Below are positions 15,449 through 22,965 of a DNA stretch of 36,582 nucleotides, one piece after another. Position 1 is the first letter of the stretch. Every line of letters begins with the position of its first letter. The position numbers were made by a program, and so were the translations under genes. Source of the DNA: CAVQGZ01 sp964356295 (GTDB taxonomy: Bacteria; Actinomycetota; Actinomycetes; Jiangellales; Jiangellaceae); NCBI GenBank assembly GCA_964356295.1, contig CAYHHE010000024.1, positions 1 through 36,582 on the forward strand. Reading direction: 5' to 3'. The notes below the pieces were generated by a model, which ran no database searches, was not told where the DNA came from, and saw nothing but the letters and a program-made list of their open reading frames with translations.

Positions 15449-16957
15449 ATGACCTCGCTGGACCCGCCTGTCGGCCTGACCTTCGACGACGTCCTGCTGC
15501 TGCCGGGTCCAAGCGAGGTGATCCCGAGCCAGGTCGACACCGCCAGCCGGGTGTCGCGGCGCATCGAGGTGGCCATCCCTCTGCTGTCATCGGCCATGGA
15601 CACCGTGACCGAGGCGAGGATGGCGATCGCCATCGCCCGGCAGGGAGGGCTCGGCGTCCTGCACCGGAACCTGGCCATGGAGCACCAGGCGGGGCAGGTC
15701 GACATGGTCAAGCGGTCCGAGGCAGGCATGGTCAGCGATCCGGTCACCGTGTCTCCCGAGGCCACGATTGCCCAGGTGGACGCGCTGTGCGCCCGGTTCC
15801 GGATCTCCGGCGCCCCGGTCGTCGACGCGCAGCGGCGCCTGGTCGGCATCATCACCAACCGGGACACCAGGTTCGAGACCGACCGCTCTCGCCCGGTCTG
15901 GCAGGTCATGACACCGATGCCGCTGGTGACCGGGCCGACAGGGATCGAGCCGGACGACGCGATGGCCCTGCTGCGCCGGCACAAGGTCGAGAAGCTGCCG
16001 CTGGTGGACGACCAGGGCCGGCTGACCGGCCTGTTCACCCTCAAGGACTTCGTCAAGCGCGAGGCCTTCCCGCTGGCCACCAAGGACGAGCGGGGCAGGC
16101 TCCGGGTCGGTGCCGCCGTAGGCGTCGGCGCCGACGCCTACCAGCGGGCGATGATGCTGGCCGAGGCCGGCGCCGACCTCCTCGTCGTCGACACCGCACA
16201 CGGCCACTCTCGCTCCGTCCTGGAGATGGTTGCCAAGCTGCACGCCGAGCTCGCTGACCTCGACATCGTCGGCGGGAACGTCGCGACCTACCAGGGCGCG
16301 TCGGCGCTGGTCGAGGCCGGAGCGGACGGCATCAAGGTCGGAGTCGGACCGGGCTCGATCTGCACGACCCGAGTCGTCGCGGGCGTCGGCGTCCCGCAGG
16401 TGACGGCGATCCACGAGGCAGCCCGCGCGGCCCGCCCTGCCGGCGTGCCGGTCATCGGGGACGGTGGCCTGCAGTACTCCGGGGACGTGGCGAAGGCGCT
16501 GGTCGCCGGCGCGGACACGGTCATGCTCGGCTCGCTGCTGGCCGGCTGCGAGGAGAGCCCGGGCGAGCTGGTGTTCATCAACGGCAAGCAGTTCAAGACC
16601 TACCGCGGGATGGGCTCGCTCGGCGCGATGCGCTCACGGGCCCCTGGTCCGGGGGCAGCCGAGGAGGGGTCCCGGTCGTACTCCACGGACCGCTACTTCC
16701 AGGACGACGTGCTCTCGGAGGACAAGCTCGTCCCCGAGGGGGTGGAGGGCCAGGTGCCCTACCGGGGTCCGCTGGCGGCGGTGGCCCACCAGCTCGTCGG
16801 CGGGCTGCGGGCGGCGATGGGCTACGTCGGGGCTCCCACCGTCGCCGACCTGCACGAACGCGGCCGCTTCGTCCGGATCACCGCGGCCGGGCTGCAGGAG
16901 AGCCATCCCCACGACATCCAGATGACCACCGAGGCCCCCAACTACAGCCCCCGATAG
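15449..16957 (+). CDS. guaB: Inosine-5'-monophosphate dehydrogenase
   Basis: A 502-residue enzyme oxidising IMP to XMP with NAD, the committed step to GMP. The catalytic domain opens LTFDDVLLLPGPSEVIPS. A CBS-domain pair (about 92-205) interrupts it. The catalytic loop is GPGSICTTRVV with Cys305. GDGGLQYSGDVAKAL and MLGSLLAGCEESPGE bind phosphate. The flap region RSYSTDRYFQDD carries the Arg involved in hydrolysis. All key residues are present. ATG 15449 is fixed by the conserved N-terminus and by the -10-like box just upstream. It is followed 15 bp later by guaB3, almost certainly co-transcribed. Confidence 0.97.
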   Translation: MTSLDPPVGLTFDDVLLLPGPSEVIPSQVDTASRVSRRIEVAIPLLSSAMDTVTEARMAIAIARQGGLGVLHRNLAMEHQAGQVDMVKRSEAGMVSDPVTVSPEATIAQVDALCARFRISGAPVVDAQRRLVGIITNRDTRFETDRSRPVWQVMTPMPLVTGPTGIEPDDAMALLRRHKVEKLPLVDDQGRLTGLFTLKDFVKREAFPLATKDERGRLRVGAAVGVGADAYQRAMMLAEAGADLLVVDTAHGHSRSVLEMVAKLHAELADLDIVGGNVATYQGASALVEAGADGIKVGVGPGSICTTRVVAGVGVPQVTAIHEAARAARPAGVPVIGDGGLQYSGDVAKALVAGADTVMLGSLLAGCEESPGELVFINGKQFKTYRGMGSLGAMRSRAPGPGAAEEGSRSYSTDRYFQDDVLSEDKLVPEGVEGQVPYRGPLAAVAHQLVGGLRAAMGYVGAPTVADLHERGRFVRITAAGLQESHPHDIQMTTEAPNYSPR

Positions 16958-16972
16958 GCCAGGGAGGCCACG

Positions 16973-18082
16973 ATGGCAGAGGTGGAGATCGGTCGAGGAA
17001 AGCGCGGCCGCCAGGGGTATGCCTTCGACGACATCGGGATCGTCCCGAGCCGGCGCACCCGAGACCCGCAGGAGGTCTCCACGACGTGGCAGATCGACGC
17101 CTACCGGTTCGCCACGCCGATCATGGCCGCCCCGATGGACTCGGTCGTCTCGCCGGCGACCGCAGTGGCCATCGGCCGCCTCGGTGGCCTGCCGGTGCTC
17201 GACCTGGAAGGCCTGTGGACGCGCTACGAGGACCCTGAACCACTGCTGGCGGAAGTCGCCGAGCTGGACGCCCCGCGGGCGACCTCCCGGCTGCAGGAGA
17301 TCTACGCCGCACCCATCCGGGACGACCTGATCGCGGCGCGCATCGACGGGCTGCGCACCGAGGGCATCACGGTGGCGGCCGCGCTGTCGCCGCCGCGGGT
17401 GCTCGCCCTGCACAAGGCGGTGCTGGCTGCTGGCGTGGACATCCTGGTGATCCGCGGGACGACCGTGTCGGCCGAGCACGTGTCCGGGCAGACCGAGCCG
17501 CTGAACCTCAAGCAGTTCATCTACGAGCTCGACGTCCCGGTCATCGTCGGCGGCTGCGCCACCTACCAGGCCGCCCTGCATCTCATGCGCACCGGAGCGG
17601 CCGGGGTGCTCGTCGGGTTCGGGGGCGGCGCCGGCGGGACGACCCGCACGGTTCTGGGAGTGTCGGTGGCGATGGCCAGCGCCGTCGCCGACGTGGCGGC
17701 GGCCCGGCGGGACTACCTCGACGAGTCGGGCGGACGCTACGTCCATGTCATCGCCGACGGGTCGATCGGCCGGTCCGGGGACATCCCGAAGGCCATCGCC
17801 TGCGGAGCAGACGCCGTCATGATCGGGTCACCGTTGGCTCGGGCCGAGCAGGCCCCCGGGCGTGGCTGGCACTGGGGTGCCGAGGCCTGGCACGGCCAGC
17901 TGCCCCGCGGGGAGCGGGTGTGGGTCGGGACGGCCGGGACGCTGGAGCAGATCATGCGGGGACCCTCACGTGTCGCCGACGGGTCGATGAACCTCGTCGG
18001 GGCCCTGCGCCGCGCGATGGCCACCACCGGCTACACCGAGGTCAAGGACTTCCAGCGGGTGGAGGTCACCGTCCACGGCTGA
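16973..18082 (+). CDS. guaB3: GuaB3 family IMP dehydrogenase-related protein
   Basis: A 369-residue barrel protein of the GuaB3 family, without CBS domains. It starts VEIGRGKRGRQGYAFDDI, continues IVPSRRTRDP and ends in AMATTGYTEVKDFQRVEV, all typical. The loop that holds the catalytic cysteine in IMP dehydrogenase reads VGFGGGAGGTTRTVLG here and has no Cys. The mycobacterial GuaB3 I remember also lacks it, so this appears to be a family trait. IHVIADGSI-like and CGADAVMIGSPLARAEQAPG pieces keep the phosphate-binding features. The exact reaction cannot be told from the sequence. ATG 16973 has a good AGGGAGG site at 16961-16967, just after the guaB stop. Confidence 0.93.
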   Translation: MAEVEIGRGKRGRQGYAFDDIGIVPSRRTRDPQEVSTTWQIDAYRFATPIMAAPMDSVVSPATAVAIGRLGGLPVLDLEGLWTRYEDPEPLLAEVAELDAPRATSRLQEIYAAPIRDDLIAARIDGLRTEGITVAAALSPPRVLALHKAVLAAGVDILVIRGTTVSAEHVSGQTEPLNLKQFIYELDVPVIVGGCATYQAALHLMRTGAAGVLVGFGGGAGGTTRTVLGVSVAMASAVADVAAARRDYLDESGGRYVHVIADGSIGRSGDIPKAIACGADAVMIGSPLARAEQAPGRGWHWGAEAWHGQLPRGERVWVGTAGTLEQIMRGPSRVADGSMNLVGALRRAMATTGYTEVKDFQRVEVTVHG

Positions 18083-18149
18083 CCGGAGCACGACCTGGCT
18101 CGTCGGCCAGCTCGTCGGACCAGGCGACCAGGGGGATCGAGTCGCGAGG

Positions 18150-18602
18150 CTACAGGGACGGGCCCGCCGATCCCGGCACGTGCTGCACCGGGACCGCGCA
18201 GGCGTGGCTCAGCCGGGCCGGCAGGTCACGTCGCAGCCAGTGGGAGAAGCGCTCCGGCAGCGTGCACACCACGACCGCCTCCGCCTGGGTCTGCTGCACC
18301 AGCTCGCTCACCCGCCCCACCGGGTCGGCGTCGACCACCTCACCGGTGACCGCGACCCCGCGGGCGCGCAGCCGCTCCAACTGCGACTCGAGCCGACCCG
18401 CCGCCAACGCGTGGGCGATCTGCCCCGCGTCCGGGATGTAGCGGTCGGTCGGCGGGTAGTCCCACTGCTGCTCGCCCTCGGTTCTGGTCACCGGAGCGAC
18501 CAGGTGCACCTGCACGTCCGGACCGGTCAGGCGCTCCTCGAGCGCCGCGTCGAGCTCCTCGCAGCCGAGGGTCTGGTTGGCCACCACCAGGATCGTCGCC
18601 AT
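18150..18602 (-). CDS. Universal-stress-protein-like small protein
   Basis: A 150-residue cytosolic protein with an alternating strand/helix pattern: ATILVVANQTLG at the start, a middle helix rich in Leu/Arg/Glu, a strand AEAVVVCTLP, and RLSHACAVPVQHV at the end, all resembling the USP fold. The ATP-binding G-x2-G-x9-G(S/T) motif of classical USPs is absent, so nucleotide binding is doubtful. I use ATG 18602, which has GGGAGG six bases upstream on the minus strand; a GTG at 18620 would place the start before that site. It is convergent with guaB3 and divergent from guaA. The biological role is unknown. Confidence 0.8.
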   Translation of the reverse strand: MATILVVANQTLGCEELDAALEERLTGPDVQVHLVAPVTRTEGEQQWDYPPTDRYIPDAGQIAHALAAGRLESQLERLRARGVAVTGEVVDADPVGRVSELVQQTQAEAVVVCTLPERFSHWLRRDLPARLSHACAVPVQHVPGSAGPSL

Positions 18603-18700
18603 GTCGTCCTCCCGCCTCACCCATCACCACCACCGTTGCAGCAGTGTCGCGGGGACGGCCAGGGCCACAGGTCACCCGGTCCCGCGGCGGCGGGCGTTCC

Positions 18701-18706
18701 TAGACT
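18701..18706 (+). promoter_or_regulatory. Candidate -10 box of a leaderless guaA transcript
   Basis: TAGACT fits TANNNT and ends 6 bases before the guaA ATG at 18713, so transcription would start on the AUG. There is no ribosome-binding site between them, which supports a leaderless message. Confidence 0.55.
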
Positions 18707-18712
18707 TCGGCG

Positions 18713-20299
18713 ATGACCGCGCACGCAGCACCCATGGACGCGACGGCGCACGACCTCGTGCTCGTGGTCGACTACGGCGCGCAGTACGCACAGCTCATCG
18801 CTCGCCGGGTCCGCGAGGCGCGGGTGTACTCCGAGATCGTCCCGCACACCATGCCGGTGGAGCAGATGCTCGCCCGGCGGCCGGCTGCGATCGTGCTGTC
18901 CGGCGGGCCGTCCAGCGTCTACGAGGAGGGGGCGCCGCTGGCCGATCCGGGTCTGTTCGCCGCGGACGTGCCGGTCTTCGGCATCTGCTACGGCTTCCAG
19001 TCCATGGCCCGCGCCCTGGGCGGACAGGTCCAGCGCACCGGCCTGTCGGAGTTCGGCCGCACCCGCGTCCAGGTCGACCGGCACGGCACGCTGCTGGCCG
19101 GGCTGCCGGCGGGCTTCGACGTGTGGATGAGCCATGGTGACGCGGTCGTGCGGGCACCGGACGGGTTGCGCCCGCTGGCCAGCACACCCGGCGCTGCTGT
19201 CGCGGCGTTCGAGGACCCGCTGCGGCGGTTGGCCGGTGTGCAGTGGCACCCCGAGGTCATGCACACCGAGCACGGGCAGCGGGTGCTCGAGCACTTCCTC
19301 TACGACGTGGCCGGCTGCCGCCCCACCTGGACCACGTCGACCATCGTGGCGGACCAGGTCGAGCGGATCCGTGCGCAGGTCGGGGACCGGCGGGCGATCT
19401 GCGGGCTGTCCGGAGGTGTCGACTCCGCGGTCGCCGCCGCGCTGGTCCAGCGGGCCGTCGGCGACCAGCTGACCTGCGTGTTCGTCGACCACGGGCTGCT
19501 GCGCGCCGGTGAGGCCGAGCAGGTCGAGCGGGACTTCGTCGCCGCGACCGGTGTCGAGCTGGTCGTCGCCGACGCGCGGGCACGCTTCCTCGAGGCCCTG
19601 CGTGAGGTGAGCGACCCGGAGGGCAAGCGCACGATCATCGGACGGGAGTTCATCCGGGTCTTCGAGCAGGCTGCAGCCGACCTCGTCGCCGGCGCCGGAG
19701 GGCCGGGGGTGGACTTCCTGGTCCAGGGCACCCTGTACCCGGACGTGGTGGAGTCCGGTGGCGGCACCGGCACCGCCACGATCAAGAGCCACCACAACGT
19801 GGGCGGGCTGCCCGCCGACCTGGAGTTCGCGCTGGTCGAGCCGCTGCGCTCGCTGTTCAAGGACGAGGTGCGCGCGGTGGGGGAGGAGCTCGAGTTGCCC
19901 CCCCAGATCGTGTGGCGGCACCCGTTCCCCGGGCCGGGGCTGGCCATCCGGATCGTCGGCGCGGTGACCGAGCAGCGCCTGGCCACGCTGCGCGCCGCCG
20001 ACGCCATCGCCCGCGAGGAGCTGACCCGTGCCGGGTTGGACCGAGAGGTGTGGCAGTTCCCCGTGGTGCTGCTCGCCGACGTCCGCTCGGTAGGCGTGCA
20101 GGGGGACGGGCGGACCTACGGCCACCCGGTCGTGCTGCGGCCGGTCGTCAGCGAGGACGCCATGACCGCGGACTGGGCGCGGCTGCCGCCGGACCTGCTC
20201 GAGCGCATCTCCACCCGCATCACCAACGAGGTGCGCGAGGTCAACCGCGTGGTGCTCGACCTCACGAGCAAGCCGCCCGGGACCATCGAGTGGGAGTAG
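18713..20299 (+). CDS. guaA: GMP synthase (glutamine-hydrolysing)
   Basis: A 528-residue enzyme converting XMP to GMP with glutamine and ATP. The N-terminal class I amidotransferase domain (about 15-205) has the nucleophile Cys92 in GICYGFQSMA and the His/Glu pair in VQWHPEV. The ATP-pyrophosphatase domain carries the PP-loop GLSGGVDSAVAAALV. The dimerisation domain contains QGTLYPDVVES, IKSHHNVGGLP, HPFPGPGLAIR and ends SKPPGTIEWE, the normal C-terminus. ATG 18713 is preferred for the -10-like box six bases upstream; ATG 18734 is a minor alternative. It is separated from guaB-guaB3 by the reverse USP-like gene, so it has its own promoter. Confidence 0.98.
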   Translation: MTAHAAPMDATAHDLVLVVDYGAQYAQLIARRVREARVYSEIVPHTMPVEQMLARRPAAIVLSGGPSSVYEEGAPLADPGLFAADVPVFGICYGFQSMARALGGQVQRTGLSEFGRTRVQVDRHGTLLAGLPAGFDVWMSHGDAVVRAPDGLRPLASTPGAAVAAFEDPLRRLAGVQWHPEVMHTEHGQRVLEHFLYDVAGCRPTWTTSTIVADQVERIRAQVGDRRAICGLSGGVDSAVAAALVQRAVGDQLTCVFVDHGLLRAGEAEQVERDFVAATGVELVVADARARFLEALREVSDPEGKRTIIGREFIRVFEQAAADLVAGAGGPGVDFLVQGTLYPDVVESGGGTGTATIKSHHNVGGLPADLEFALVEPLRSLFKDEVRAVGEELELPPQIVWRHPFPGPGLAIRIVGAVTEQRLATLRAADAIAREELTRAGLDREVWQFPVVLLADVRSVGVQGDGRTYGHPVVLRPVVSEDAMTADWARLPPDLLERISTRITNEVREVNRVVLDLTSKPPGTIEWE

Positions 20300-20431
20300 G
20301 CCCCCTGGTCATCGCCCACCGCGGGAGTGGGACGCGATCGTGCGACGGTGCAGTGTGGGGCTGGACGTCCCGCGCCGAGACCGACGGGCTGGTCGTCGAC
20401 GAGCCTGCCCGGGCGGTACGGGTCCGATCAC

Positions 20432-20437
20432 TACAGT
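20432..20437 (+). promoter_or_regulatory. Candidate -10 box for the small membrane protein gene
   Basis: TACAGT matches TANNNT and ends 8 bases before the GTG at 20446, with no ribosome-binding site between. This suggests a leaderless or near-leaderless mRNA. Confidence 0.45.
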
Positions 20438-20445
20438 CCTGACGC

Positions 20446-20793
20446 GTGGAGACCGTCTACGACCTCGTCGTCGTCGTTCACTTCCTCGGCCTGGCCAGCC
20501 TCATCGGCGGGTGGCTGGTGCAGATGCGCGCCCGTGGGGAGCGGCGCATCGTCCCGGCCATGGTCCAAGGGGCCCTCACTCAGCTGGTGACGGGCCTGCT
20601 GATCGTCGGGCTCGGGGAAGGGGTGCTGGACCGGGAGTACGACTACGCCAAGATCGCCACCAAGCTGGTCGTGACCGCAGTGGTGCTGCTGCTCACCTGG
20701 GTCAACCGGCGCAAGGAGGTGATCCCTGACGGGGTCTACTTCATCATCGGCGGGCTGAGCATCCTCAACGTCGCGCTCGCCGTGCTCTGGTGA
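20446..20793 (+). CDS. Small four-helix membrane protein, function unknown
   Basis: A 115-residue protein with four likely membrane segments: about 5-25 (DLVVVVHFLGLASLIGGWLV), 42-58, 70-86 (KLVVTAVVLLLTWVN) and 96-113 (FIIGGLSILNVALAVLW). Short charged loops separate them. Codon use is like the neighbours. I recall similar small integral membrane proteins next to guaA in other actinobacteria, but no function. The start is GTG 20446, giving a short N-terminus before the first helix. Its end faces the MATE gene, 39 bp away. Confidence 0.82.
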   Translation: METVYDLVVVVHFLGLASLIGGWLVQMRARGERRIVPAMVQGALTQLVTGLLIVGLGEGVLDREYDYAKIATKLVVTAVVLLLTWVNRRKEVIPDGVYFIIGGLSILNVALAVLW

Positions 20794-20832
20794 GCAGCCG
20801 GGCACCAGCGTTCCCCATCAGCGCCGGGTCCC

Positions 20833-22185
20833 TCACAGCGACGCCCCCGTCACGAGCCACCGCTGCGAGCGTGCCCGCGGCGCCAGCGTGGCCAGCCGGG
20901 CCAGCATCCAGCATCCCACGGCCGCCCACAGGCCGACGGTGCCGGCGCCGTCCCCGGTGGTGCGTCCCACCACGACCGCGGCGAGGACCAGCGGCAGGAA
21001 CGCCGCGGTGGCCAGGCAGGCGGCGACCGCGAGGTAGCGGCCGTCCCCGGCTCCGATGAGCACGCCGTCGAGCACGAACACCCAGCCGGCCAGGGGGGCG
21101 AGCACGGCGATGACCAGCAGGCCGATCACGAGCAGGCGCCTCACCTCGTCGTCGGTGGAGAACAGCGCGGCCACCGGTACCGCCAACGCGGCGGTCAGCA
21201 GGCCCAGGGCGACCCCGGACAGCACCCCCCAGCGGACCAGCCGATCGGTCAGCGACCGCACCGGCGCGGGGTCACCGGCACCGAGGTGGCGGCCGACGAG
21301 GGCCTGCGCGGCGATCGCCAGGGCGTCCAGGGCCAGGGCCAGCAGGCCCCACACGACGATGGCGACGTTGAACGCCGCGAGGCCCGACGTGCCGAGCCGG
21401 GCCGCCGCGGCCGTTGCCGCCAGCAGCACCACACGCATCGCGGCGGTGCGGACCAGCAGGGGCCACCCGGTCTGCCACGAGGAGGCGATGTCGCCGCGGC
21501 GCGGTGCAAGCCCGACCTGCAGGTGTCGAGCCCGGCGCGCCAGGACGCCCACCAGCGCCAGCGCCATGCCGGTCTCGGCCGCCACGGTCCCGATGGCCGA
21601 CCCGACGATGCCCAGGCCCAGGCCCAGCACCAGGGCCACGTTCAGCACGGCGTTCCCGACCGCCCCGGACGCAGCGACCACCAGCGGAGTCCGGGTGTCC
21701 TGCAGCCCCCGAAGCACGCCCGTGCCGGCCAGCGACGCCAGCAACGCCGGCAACCCCCACCAGCCCACTCGAAGGTAGGCCACCGCCTGGTCGGCGGCCT
21801 CGGCCGGTGCGCCGAAGGCTGCGACCAGTGGTTGCGTCAGCGGCATCCCGACCACGGCAGCCAGCAGCCCCACACCGGCACCGAGCCACACCGCGCTCAC
21901 CCCGTGCCGCACCGCGTCGGCCGAGTCCCCGGCACCGAGCATCCGAGCAACCGACCCGGTGGTGCCGTAGGCGAGGAAGATCGACAGGCTGGTGACCGTG
22001 GTGAGCACAGCGCCGGCGATGCCCAGCCCGGCCAGCGGTGCCGAGCCGAGCCGGGCCACGATGGCCGCGTCGGCAAGCAGGAACAGCGGCGGGGCCAGCA
22101 GCGCCCCGAGCGCCGGCACGGCCAGCCGGACGACCTCGCGGTCGACCGCGGTCAGCAGCGTCCGGCTACCCGGTCTGGTGGGCAC
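20833..22185 (-). CDS. MATE family efflux transporter (DinF-like)
   Basis: A 450-residue integral membrane protein with about twelve hydrophobic segments in two similar halves. VDREVVRLAVPALGALLAPP at the N-terminus, LADAAIVARLGSAPLAGLG, and RGLQDTRTPL are typical of the DinF/MATE group, which export drugs or cationic compounds using an ion gradient. The second half contains AFNVAIVVWGLLALALDALA and FVLDGVLIGAGDGRYL. The substrate cannot be predicted. GTG 22185 lies 20 bp inside the end of the upstream PIG-L gene, so the two are probably co-transcribed and translationally coupled. Confidence 0.92.
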   Translation of the reverse strand: MPTRPGSRTLLTAVDREVVRLAVPALGALLAPPLFLLADAAIVARLGSAPLAGLGIAGAVLTTVTSLSIFLAYGTTGSVARMLGAGDSADAVRHGVSAVWLGAGVGLLAAVVGMPLTQPLVAAFGAPAEAADQAVAYLRVGWWGLPALLASLAGTGVLRGLQDTRTPLVVAASGAVGNAVLNVALVLGLGLGIVGSAIGTVAAETGMALALVGVLARRARHLQVGLAPRRGDIASSWQTGWPLLVRTAAMRVVLLAATAAAARLGTSGLAAFNVAIVVWGLLALALDALAIAAQALVGRHLGAGDPAPVRSLTDRLVRWGVLSGVALGLLTAALAVPVAALFSTDDEVRRLLVIGLLVIAVLAPLAGWVFVLDGVLIGAGDGRYLAVAACLATAAFLPLVLAAVVVGRTTGDGAGTVGLWAAVGCWMLARLATLAPRARSQRWLVTGASL

Positions 22186-22885
22186 GGAAGGCCTCGGCGA
22201 GCCGCCCGTGGGGCAGGCTGCCCCGCGCGGCGTTGGCGGCCAGCCAGTCCGAGACCCATCCGCGCACCTTGTCCGGCTCGGGGTGCTGGGAGGTGTGGGC
22301 CATGATCGCCTCGATCTTGCGGTCGAAGGTGTCGGTCACGTCGACGAAGACCGTCGGGTCGGGCACCGCCATCACCCACACCTGCTCGACCGTCCACGGC
22401 TCGAGCCCGTCGGCCAGCAGCTCAGGGAACGCGAAGGGGTTGCGCGCGAACGGGTACACCGCCCGGATGGCCGCCTCACCTGCGGCCATGTGGTCGGGAT
22501 GACTGGCCCCGATGCGGTCCCACCAGCGCTCCGGGTTCGGCAGCAGCACCCGCTGCGGCCGAACGTCCCGGATGATCCGCACGATCTCCCGCACCAGGTC
22601 CCGGGTGGCCTCCAGCTCCCCGTCGGTGTGCCCGAGGAACCGCACGTCGTGGACCCCGACGACCTCGGCGGCCGCGCGCTGCTCCTCGCGCCGGATGCCG
22701 GGCATCCGCTCACGAGGGACGCCCGCGTCGAACCCCCCCGCCTGCCCGTCGGTGCACACGCAGTAGGTGACGGCCACACCGGCGTCCGTCCAGGTGGCGA
22801 TGGTGCCGGCCGAGCCGAAGTCGACGTCGTCCGGGTGGGCGGTGACCACCAGGACCCGGTCCACCGTGGTGTCGTCGGCTGCCAT
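22166..22885 (-). CDS. PIG-L family zinc N-deacetylase
   Basis: A 239-residue LmbE/PIG-L domain protein. The zinc motif AHPDD is at residues 16-20, followed by FGSAGTIATW, and the third metal ligand lies in the later ASHPDHMAAG. The family removes N-acetyl groups from sugars such as GlcNAc-inositol; MshB and Mca of mycothiol metabolism are relatives in actinobacteria. This protein is shorter and not clearly either of them, so mycothiol-related action is only a possibility. ATG 22885 has a GGAGG site about 7 bases upstream. A -10-like TAGCGT lies at 22919-22924 on the minus strand. It is divergent from pcrA and leads into the MATE gene. Confidence 0.92.
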   Translation of the reverse strand: MAADDTTVDRVLVVTAHPDDVDFGSAGTIATWTDAGVAVTYCVCTDGQAGGFDAGVPRERMPGIRREEQRAAAEVVGVHDVRFLGHTDGELEATRDLVREIVRIIRDVRPQRVLLPNPERWWDRIGASHPDHMAAGEAAIRAVYPFARNPFAFPELLADGLEPWTVEQVWVMAVPDPTVFVDVTDTFDRKIEAIMAHTSQHPEPDKVRGWVSDWLAANAARGSLPHGRLAEAFRAHQTG

Positions 22886-22950
22886 CTGCGTCCCTCCAGG
22901 CGTGGTGTCCAGACGGCCACGCTAGACGCTGGAGTGTCGGCCCACCGACG

Positions 22951-22956
22951 TAGTCT
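22951..22956 (+). promoter_or_regulatory. Candidate pcrA -10 box
   Basis: TAGTCT matches TANNNT and ends 9 bases before the pcrA ATG at 22966. There is no obvious ribosome-binding site, so the message would have at most a few leader bases. It lies in the 80-bp gap between divergent pcrA and the PIG-L gene. Confidence 0.45.
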
Positions 22957-22965
22957 GGATGTGTC

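Noticed and set aside
18083..18149. Terminator or repeat between guaB3 and the USP-like gene
   Set aside because: There is a CTCGTCGG direct repeat and a weak CCTGG/CCAGG pairing, but no stable stem.
20300..20445. Possible small gene or terminator between guaA and the small membrane protein gene
   Set aside because: Only a 5-bp CCCAC/GTGGG stem and no frame with convincing codons or motifs. I see only the -10-like box at its end.
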